Part shown: positions 15,221 through 20,632 of the stretch, piece after piece
Layout of the letters: every line of letters begins with the position of its first letter
Position numbering within the stretch: position 1 is the first letter of the stretch
From: CAZBBB01 sp964490005
Lineage (GTDB): Bacteria > Planctomycetota > B15-G4
NCBI GenBank assembly: GCA_964490005.1
Contig: CAZBBB010000047.1
Location: 1-20,632, forward strand
Reading direction: 5' to 3'
DNA length: 20,632 bases
Notes under the pieces: model-generated
The model's input: the letters and a program-made list of their open reading frames with translations, nothing else
What the model was told of the DNA's origin: nothing
Databases searched by the model: none
Position numbers and translations under genes: made by a program

Positions 15221-15778
15221 ATGAACAAGCCCCTGACCCTTCTCGGCTCCTGCCTGCTCACGCTCGCGCTGCTGCCCGGCTGCGCCCAGACGACCGCCGG
15301 CGACTACCTGATGAACCGCGGCGGCGACCTGTCCGACGCCCTGCGCCTCAATCTGAAGGCCGGGCAGGGCATCGGCTGGAAGTTCGAGGCCACGCGGCTG
15401 GTGCACGCCGGCTTCCTCTGGGAAAACGGCGCCTACGCGGCCGGCTTCGGCAACCGCGAGCTGGCTTGGTGGCAGGAGTCGGCCCTGAGCTGGGGCCTGG
15501 TCCTGGGCCACCACCAGGAGACCATCCTGCGCGGCATGAACGGCCGCTACTCGGGCAGCTACGGCTGGAACTTCAGCAAGGACGGCGGCAGCGCCTTCGA
15601 GATGGCCGAGCCCGACAACTTCCTCGACCTGCTCGGCTTCCGCGGCACGGTCATGCTGCTCGTCGGCATCGACGCCGAACTGCGCGTGGGCGAGCTGCTC
15701 GACTTCGTCGTGGGCCTGTTCCAGTTCGACCCCTCGGGTGACGACGTCGACTATTCGTCGCTGCGCCGCGCGCAGTGA
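15221..15778 (+). CDS. Lipoprotein, tandem family member 1
   Basis: The 185-residue product has a signal peptide ending in lipobox L18-P19-G20-C21. The mature part contains W-K-F-E-A-T-R, a W-x-L-V-L-G-H-H-x-E-T segment near residue 90, S-G-S-Y-G-W-N-F-S near 110, and V-G-I-D-A-E-L-R-V-G-E-L-L-D near 150, ending F-Q-F-D-P and a short tail. I do not recognise the family beyond its twin downstream. The alternating aromatic and small residues suggest beta strands. Three starts are possible (GTG 15203, ATG 15215, ATG 15221). The last was chosen for its spacing from GGGA at 15207 and the compact signal peptide. The stop overlaps the start of the next gene by one base. Confidence 0.8.
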   Translation: MNKPLTLLGSCLLTLALLPGCAQTTAGDYLMNRGGDLSDALRLNLKAGQGIGWKFEATRLVHAGFLWENGAYAAGFGNRELAWWQESALSWGLVLGHHQETILRGMNGRYSGSYGWNFSKDGGSAFEMAEPDNFLDLLGFRGTVMLLVGIDAELRVGELLDFVVGLFQFDPSGDDVDYSSLRRAQ

Positions 15779-16290
15779 TGGGAGTCGCCGCTCGCGCACT
15801 GGCGGCGGCGGCGCTCGCGGTCGTCGGCGGGTGCGCGAGCATCGGCCAGTGGGCCGACCAGCGCACGGCGGACGCCGTCGACCTTCTGCGCGTGCACGTC
15901 ATCGCGGGCACCGAGGCCTTCGCGGCGCAGGTCGACGCGACGCGCTTCCTGTCGGTCGGCTACACGCACGAGGAGGACGCCTGGGCCTGGGGCCTGCACA
16001 CGCGGCGCGTCGGTTCGTGGAACGAATCGATCCGTGCCTGGGGGCTGCTGCTCGGCCGCCACGACGAGACCGCGATGCGTCGGCTGCCGCGCGTGTCGGG
16101 CAGCTACGGCTGGAACTTCAGCGGCGAGCCGGTCTACCAGTGGGCCGATCGGCGCAATCCGCTCGACTGGCTCACGTTCCGGGCGACGGTCGCGCTGTTC
16201 GTGGGCCTCGATCTGGAGCTGCGCGTGGGCGAGGTGCTCGACCTCGTCGCCGGCGTGTTCACCTGGGATCCGGCCCACGACGACCGCTGA
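15778..16290 (+). CDS. Lipoprotein, tandem family member 2
   Basis: This 170-residue paralogue of the preceding protein shares the W-G-L-x-L-G-x-H-x-E-T segment, S-G-S-Y-G-W-N-F-S, and a C-terminal V-G-L-D-L-E-L-R-V-G-E-V-L-D-L-V-A-G-V-F followed by T-W-D-P. The signal peptide is alanine-rich and ends V16-G17-G18-C19, a less perfect lipobox. It starts in a TGATG overlap with its twin, so the two are probably translated together and may form a complex. The pair looks like an old tandem duplication: motifs are kept but most other positions have changed. It converges on the large secreted protein gene. The function is unknown. Confidence 0.8.
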   Translation: MGVAARALAAAALAVVGGCASIGQWADQRTADAVDLLRVHVIAGTEAFAAQVDATRFLSVGYTHEEDAWAWGLHTRRVGSWNESIRAWGLLLGRHDETAMRRLPRVSGSYGWNFSGEPVYQWADRRNPLDWLTFRATVALFVGLDLELRVGEVLDLVAGVFTWDPAHDDR

Positions 16291-16294
16291 GCCG

Positions 16295-16310
16295 CGCGCC
16301 CCGCGGCGCG
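16295..16310. terminator. Hairpin between lipoprotein pair and secreted protein gene
   Basis: CGCGCC and GGCGCG form a 6-bp stem with a 4-base loop in the 21-base gap between two convergent stops. No U-tract is present. Confidence 0.3.
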
Positions 16311-16311
16311 T

Positions 16312-18768
16312 TCAGCGCAGCGTGAGGTCGACCAGGCGGTGGGTCTCGAACAGCGAGATCCACGGCGTGCCCGCCGCGAAGGCCTGCAGCGGCTCGGGGT
16401 CGTCGGCGCGCGCGGGGCGCGTCGTGAGGGCCAGGCCGAGCGTCGTGCCGGCGACGAGCCGCAGGCCGGTCTCGAGCCGCGCGCCGGCCAGCACGCGGGC
16501 GTCGTCCGCGCCCGGCCCGAGCGCGGCCGGCAGGACGGCGCGCAGGCGCCAGCCGCCCTCGACGGCCTCGGCGCTCACGCGTGCGCCGGGCACGAGCCGG
16601 TCGCCGACGCGCACGCCGCGCGGCTCGGTCACGCCGCGCAGCGAGATGCGCGCCGGCCCGCACCACACGTCGGACGCGGGGCGCGCGGCGCTGCCCAGAT
16701 TGGCGTCGGACTCCCAGCGCCCGAGGCGCCCGCTGCCGTCGAGGTCGAGGTACACGTCGCTCGGCACGGGCGTGAAGACCTCGACGTAGAGCGCGTCGGG
16801 ATTCCAGCCCAGCCCGACCTCGAGCGCCGTGCCGAGGCCCGCGAGGCGCGGCACGCCCTCGAAGGGCCATTCGCCGCCCGACACGCGCGGCACCGCGGGC
16901 AGCAGGGCGGCGAGCGGTTCGGCGTCGGCACCGTCGGGCGTGCCGTCGCCATCGGTGTCGGCCGCGCGCGGGTCGCTGCCGCGGTACAGGCCCGCGGCGT
17001 ACTCGCCGAAATCGGACAGCCCGTCGCCGTCGGTGTCGGCCACGAGCGGGTCGGAGCCGAAGCGCAGCTCGTCCATCGGCAGTCGCGCGTCGTCGTCGGC
17101 CAGCCCGTCGCCGTCGCTGTCGCGCACTTCGAGCACCCGCCGCCAGGGTGGCTCGAGCTGCGACCAGCCCTCGCCCAGCGCCAGCGCGCGGGCCGTGCCG
17201 TCCCAGGCCTCGCCCGCGTCGAAGGGACGGCCGCGCTCGGAGCCGAGCAGGCCGATCGGCCCGACGTCCTCCGCGAAGTGCCCGCTCGGCACCGGGTGGC
17301 CCAGTTCGGCGAGCACGCCGCCCAGTGCGTGCTGCACTTCGTGCACGAAGGCCCAAGCCGCGCCCGCGTCGGGACCCATCGCGCCGGCGGGCGTGGGGAC
17401 CGGCACGCGATGCCCCATCGCACCCGCCGCGTTTCCGAGCAGACGGAACCCTCCGTACGCGCCCGAGAGGTCGCCCGCCACGGCCCACACGGCGCCGAAC
17501 TGCCCGTCGCGCAGGCCCAACTCCCGCAGGCGCTGCTCGATGCCGACCATCGTCGGGCCGCTCGTGACGGGCGTGGGCCCGGGCACGTCGAGCGCGATCA
17601 GATCGAGCACGAGGCGGCCGCGCGTGTGGCGGTAGAGGAAGGCGGCGCCCGCGTGCAGGCTCTCGAGCAGTTCCTCGCGCGAGCCGCCCGGCAGCGAGTC
17701 GACGAACAGCGCGACGAGCACGGGCACGCGCCCGACGTCGCTGACGCCCGGCTCGAGGCGCGCCAGCGAGCGCACGCGCGCCTCGTCGCTGAGCCCGCTG
17801 ATCAGGTTGTCGTAGCGATCGGTGCGCGCGCAGCGGTAGTTGTAGGCGACGCCCGGTTCGACGTCGTCGTCGTGGAACACGCCGCGTTCGGTGCGCCCGA
17901 CGGTCACGTCGCGCTTCTCGCCCGAGCGCCGCCGCAGGATCGTGAAGGGCGGCTCGCCGACGAGCTGCAGCATGATGCTGCGGTGCCCCGCGACCGCGAT
18001 CGGCGCCGGCGGCGCGACGTCGGGGCCGGTCACCATGAGCGAGTGGCGCATGCTGCGCAGGCTGCCCAGATGGGCCTCGATCGAGACCGGGCCCATGATG
18101 CGCGCCTGCACGCGCCGCTCCGGCGCGAAGGACAGCGCGTGGGCCGGCGCGACGCTGAGCTGCGCCCGCTCGCTCAGGTCCGGGCGGCCGCCGAAGCTGT
18201 CGCGCCCCTCGATGCGCCAGGCGAAGCCGGCGTCGACCGGCATCGACTCGGGGACCTCGCCCAGGGCCAGGCCGAGGATCTCGAGCTGCCCGGCGACGGC
18301 GACGTCGGCGAGCGCCGCGCCGGCGGCCGGGTCGAGGGCGTCGAGCCGGATGCGCAGCGCCGCGGTCGGCACGTCCTTGAGACGGAACTCGATCTCCTGG
18401 CCGCCGGCGGCCTCGACCTCGCCGGCCGAGAAGCGCCCGCCGTTGGCCTCCACGACGGTCAGGCCCACGAGCGCGGGCGACTGCGCGCCGGTCACGATCT
18501 CGACGCGCCGCACGACCTGCGGCGGCGTGAACGCCAGCTCGAACTCGATGTCCTCGGCGGGGACGGCGCGCGCGAGCGTGCGGACGTCGCCGTCGAGGAT
18601 CGCCTCGACGCCGCCGAGTTCGAGGGGCGGAAGCTGCATCGTCACGGCGCCCGCGCGCAGCCAGCCGAGAAGGTCGAAGCCGGCGACGATGCGCTCGGAG
18701 GGCGCGGGGCGGCCCGAGGCGACGAACAGCGCGAGCAGGGCGAGCACGACGGGTCGCGAGGCGGGCAT
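16312..18768 (-). CDS. Secreted HExxH protein with TSP3 calcium repeats
   Basis: The 818-residue product has a signal peptide (about 1-22). A discoidin-like beta domain follows (about 50-160, with E-A-I-L-D-G-D and V-V-R-R-V-E-I-V), then a fibronectin-III-like segment (about 250-340, ending G-V-A-Y-N-Y-R-C). A presumed zinc-peptidase region contains H476-E-V-Q-H480-A-L-G. Three thrombospondin-type-3 repeats (D-x-D-G-D-G, starting at D550, near 578, and at 604) should bind calcium. A C-terminal beta region (about 640-810) has Y-L-D-L-D-G-S-G, as in DOMON/CBM9-like domains. HExxHxxG recalls metzincins, but the expected third ligand at 486 is Leu; H491 and H497 are nearby. It may be an extracellular protease or a degenerate relative. 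The ribosome site before the ATG at 18768 is weak. Confidence 0.78.
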   Translation of the reverse strand: MPASRPVVLALLALFVASGRPAPSERIVAGFDLLGWLRAGAVTMQLPPLELGGVEAILDGDVRTLARAVPAEDIEFELAFTPPQVVRRVEIVTGAQSPALVGLTVVEANGGRFSAGEVEAAGGQEIEFRLKDVPTAALRIRLDALDPAAGAALADVAVAGQLEILGLALGEVPESMPVDAGFAWRIEGRDSFGGRPDLSERAQLSVAPAHALSFAPERRVQARIMGPVSIEAHLGSLRSMRHSLMVTGPDVAPPAPIAVAGHRSIMLQLVGEPPFTILRRRSGEKRDVTVGRTERGVFHDDDVEPGVAYNYRCARTDRYDNLISGLSDEARVRSLARLEPGVSDVGRVPVLVALFVDSLPGGSREELLESLHAGAAFLYRHTRGRLVLDLIALDVPGPTPVTSGPTMVGIEQRLRELGLRDGQFGAVWAVAGDLSGAYGGFRLLGNAAGAMGHRVPVPTPAGAMGPDAGAAWAFVHEVQHALGGVLAELGHPVPSGHFAEDVGPIGLLGSERGRPFDAGEAWDGTARALALGEGWSQLEPPWRRVLEVRDSDGDGLADDDARLPMDELRFGSDPLVADTDGDGLSDFGEYAAGLYRGSDPRAADTDGDGTPDGADAEPLAALLPAVPRVSGGEWPFEGVPRLAGLGTALEVGLGWNPDALYVEVFTPVPSDVYLDLDGSGRLGRWESDANLGSAARPASDVWCGPARISLRGVTEPRGVRVGDRLVPGARVSAEAVEGGWRLRAVLPAALGPGADDARVLAGARLETGLRLVAGTTLGLALTTRPARADDPEPLQAFAAGTPWISLFETHRLVDLTLR

Positions 18769-18826
18769 GGCGGACCATCATCCGCGGCGCGACGAGCCGC
18801 GACAAACCGGCCGGCGTCGGCGGGCG

Positions 18827-18856
18827 TTGATCGCGCCGACCGGGCTCACCTATCGT
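18827..18856 (+). promoter_or_regulatory. Promoter of the hut operon
   Basis: TTGATC (18827-18832) and TATCGT (18851-18856) are separated by 18 bp, about 30 bases before the hutH ATG. No HutC-like operator was recognised. Confidence 0.5.
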
Positions 18857-18888
18857 GGCGCCCCCCGTCCCGCGGAGCGTCCCGTCCC

Positions 18889-20415
18889 ATGCCTCGACTG
18901 CAGCTCGGCGAGACGCCGCTCACGCTCGACGATCTGGCGAGCCTGGCGGGCGAGCGCCCGCCCGAACTGGTCCTCGACGAGCGCGCCGCCGCGCGCGTCG
19001 CCGGCTCGCGGCGCGCCGTCGAGCGGGCCCTGAAGACCGGCGCGACCTGCTACGGCATCAACACCGGCTTCGGCAAGCTCGCGAGCGTCGTCGTGCCGCC
19101 CGCGCAGTTGCGCCGGCTGCAGGTCAACCTCGTGCGCAGCCACGCGTGCGGCGTCGGGCCGCCGCTCGACCGGGGCACGTGCCGGCTGGCCTTCGCGCTG
19201 CGGCTGGTCAATCTGGCGCGCGGCCATTCCGGCGTGCGGCCGGCACTCGTCGCGCACGGCCTGTCGGTCTTCAACGCGGGCATCGTGCCGGTGCTGCCGA
19301 GCCGCGGTTCGGTGGGAGCGAGCGGCGATCTGGCGCCGCTGGCGCACATGGCGCTCGTGCTGATCGGCGAGGGCCGGGCCTGGAGCGGTGCGCGCGCGTC
19401 GGACGGCAAGGACGCGCTGGCGCGGGCGCGCCTGCGGCCGACGACGCTGGCCGCCAAGGAGGGCCTGGCGCTGATCAACGGCACGCAGTTCAGCACGGCG
19501 CTGCTGGCCGACGCGGTACTCGCGGCGCGGCGGCTGGCGCGCGTGGCCGACGTCGCCTGCGCGCTCACGCTCGAGGCCTACAAGGGCACCGACCGCGCGT
19601 TCGACGAGCGCCTGCACGCGCTGCGCGGCCAGCCCGGGCAGCTCGTCGTCGCGGGCAATCTGCGACGCCTGCTCGCTGGCAGCGCGATCGTCGCGGGCTA
19701 CGACGCGACGGGCCGCGTCCAGGACCCGTACTCGCTGCGCTGCGCGCCGCAGGTGCACGGCGCCTGCCGCGACGTGCTGGCGCACGCCGAGGGCGTGCTG
19801 CTGCGCGAAGTGCACGCCGTGACGGACAACCCGATCGTGCTCGACGACGAGATCGTCTCGGGCGGCAACTTCCACGCGCAGCCCGTGGCCTTCGCGTCGG
19901 ACGTCCTCAAGCTGGCCGGCGCCGAGTGGGCTTCGATCTCCGAACGGCGCATCGAGCTGCTGGTGAACCCCGACCTCTCGGGGCTGCCGGCCTTCCTCGC
20001 GCCCCAGGGCGGCCTGCAGAGCGGCCTGATGATCGCGCAGGTCACGGCCGCGGCGCTGGTCTCCGAGAACAAGGTGCTCGCGCACCCGGCGAGCGTCGAT
20101 TCGATCCCGACCTCGGCGGGCAAGGAGGACCACGTCTCGATGGCGCCGGCCGCCGGCCTGCAGTGCCGGCAGATCCTGCGGCACGCCACGCACGTGCTCG
20201 CGATCGAACTCATGACGGCCTTCCACGCGCTGGCCTTCGAGACGCGCTTGCGGCCCGCGCGCGGGACGGCCGCCGCGCGCCGCGCGCTGGCCCGCGTCGT
20301 CAAGCCGCTGAAGGACGATCGCGTGCTGTCGACGGACATCGAGGCCGTGGCGGCCTGCATCGACGACGGCTCGCTGCTCGCGGCCGTCGAGCAGGCCGTC
20401 GGGCCGCTCGACTGA
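18889..20415 (+). CDS. hutH: Histidine ammonia-lyase
   Basis: The 508-residue enzyme matches the family length. The cofactor-forming triad A144-S145-G146 lies in G-S-V-G-A-S-G-D-L-A-P-L-A-H, where it cyclises to the MIO group. Also visible are Y-G-I-N-T-G-F-G-K-L near 55, N-G-T-Q near 198, Q-D-P-Y-S-L-R-C near 280, and the T-D-N-P and S-G-G-N-F-H-A-Q motifs near 315-330. It removes ammonia from histidine to give urocanate, the first step of histidine degradation. The start is supported by a GGAG at 18874 (11 bases away) and by the promoter. The hutU gene follows after 47 bases, an operon arrangement. All key residues are present. Confidence 0.97.
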   Translation: MPRLQLGETPLTLDDLASLAGERPPELVLDERAAARVAGSRRAVERALKTGATCYGINTGFGKLASVVVPPAQLRRLQVNLVRSHACGVGPPLDRGTCRLAFALRLVNLARGHSGVRPALVAHGLSVFNAGIVPVLPSRGSVGASGDLAPLAHMALVLIGEGRAWSGARASDGKDALARARLRPTTLAAKEGLALINGTQFSTALLADAVLAARRLARVADVACALTLEAYKGTDRAFDERLHALRGQPGQLVVAGNLRRLLAGSAIVAGYDATGRVQDPYSLRCAPQVHGACRDVLAHAEGVLLREVHAVTDNPIVLDDEIVSGGNFHAQPVAFASDVLKLAGAEWASISERRIELLVNPDLSGLPAFLAPQGGLQSGLMIAQVTAAALVSENKVLAHPASVDSIPTSAGKEDHVSMAPAAGLQCRQILRHATHVLAIELMTAFHALAFETRLRPARGTAAARRALARVVKPLKDDRVLSTDIEAVAACIDDGSLLAAVEQAVGPLD

Positions 20416-20462
20416 ACCCCGCCGCGCGCGCCGGCGCGCACCACGACGAGAAGAGACACGCC

Positions 20463-20632
20463 ATGACCCGCACCTACGTCCCCGTGAAGGCGCCGCACGG
20501 CACGCAGCTCTCGTGCAAGAGCTGGCTGACGGAGGCCGCGCTGCGCATGCTCATGAACAACCTCGATCCCGAGGTGGCCGAGGAGCCCGAACGCCTCGTG
20601 GTCTACGGCGGCAGCGGCAAGGCCGCGCGCAC
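20463..20632 (+). CDS. hutU: Urocanate hydratase, N-terminal fragment (cut by window end)
   Basis: Only the first 56 residues lie in the window. They include L-R-M-L-M-N-N-L-D-P-E-V-A-E, then E-R-L-V-V-Y-G-G-S-G-K-A-A-R, the conserved start of urocanate hydratase. The enzyme adds water to urocanate in an NAD-dependent reaction, the step after HutH. The ATG follows hutH by 47 bases. That gap holds a perfect 14-base palindrome (20426-20439) and only a weak purine-rich ribosome site. The reading frame is open to the end of the window. Confidence 0.93.
   Translation, partial: MTRTYVPVKAPHGTQLSCKSWLTEAALRMLMNNLDPEVAEEPERLVVYGGSGKAAR

Noticed and set aside
16339..18888. Upstream extension of the hutH frame
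   Set aside because: It runs antisense through the secreted HExxH protein gene. Histidine ammonia-lyase similarity begins at 18889, where a promoter and a ribosome site also fit.

Overview
The window is about 20.6 kb of very GC-rich bacterial DNA with dense, short-spaced genes. Lipobox signal peptides, secreted thrombospondin-type-3 repeats, YadA-head-like repeats, a REP-associated transposase, a histidine-utilisation operon and a one-domain bacterial histone suggest a diderm from a deep environmental lineage. A Planctomycetota- or Myxococcota-like genome is my best guess. That is inference; there is no rRNA gene or other decisive phylogenetic marker here.

Layout, left to right. (1) 119-1150: a secreted protein built of 15-residue YadA-head-like repeats. 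(2) 1294-3764: a three-gene operon with a shortened SxtJ-like membrane peptide, a NodU/CmcH-type carbamoyltransferase, and a membrane protein ending in a DUF5989-type tail. (3) 3762-5434: a unit bounded by nearly identical 48-bp inverted repeats. It encloses a RAYT (REP-associated tyrosine transposase) and a small convergent lipoprotein gene. The outer ends of the repeats supply the stop codons of the host genes on both sides. (4) 5432-5944, minus strand: a CvpA-like membrane protein. (5) 6065-8431: a transketolase-like thiamine-diphosphate enzyme with an unusual cofactor motif, followed by about 400 bp of non-coding DNA. (6) 8828-9724: a GNAT acetyltransferase, convergent with trxB (9766-10692, minus). 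(7) 10779-13711: xseA, a sulfatase/phosphatase-superfamily lipoprotein and xseB, i.e. exonuclease VII with an unrelated gene between its subunits. (8) 13746-14986, minus: a 65-residue bacterial histone followed by an overlapping gene (DUF6687-like) that has no AUG, GUG or UUG start at its expected N-terminus. (9) 15221-16290: two tandem paralogous lipoproteins. (10) 16312-18768, minus: a large secreted HExxH/TSP3 protein. (11) 18889 to the end: hutH and the start of hutU, the first two steps of histidine degradation.

Most of these genes are housekeeping or envelope genes and do not form one pathway. The items that deserve attention are the histone gene and its coupled partner, the inverted-repeat-bounded RAYT unit with its lipoprotein passenger, the divergent transketolase-like enzyme, and the xseA-sulfatase-xseB arrangement. 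Two regulatory habits recur. Many genes have a TAnnnT -10 box soon upstream, in one case so close to the GTG that the mRNA is probably leaderless. Three of the convergent gene junctions carry a short GC-rich hairpin without a U-tract.
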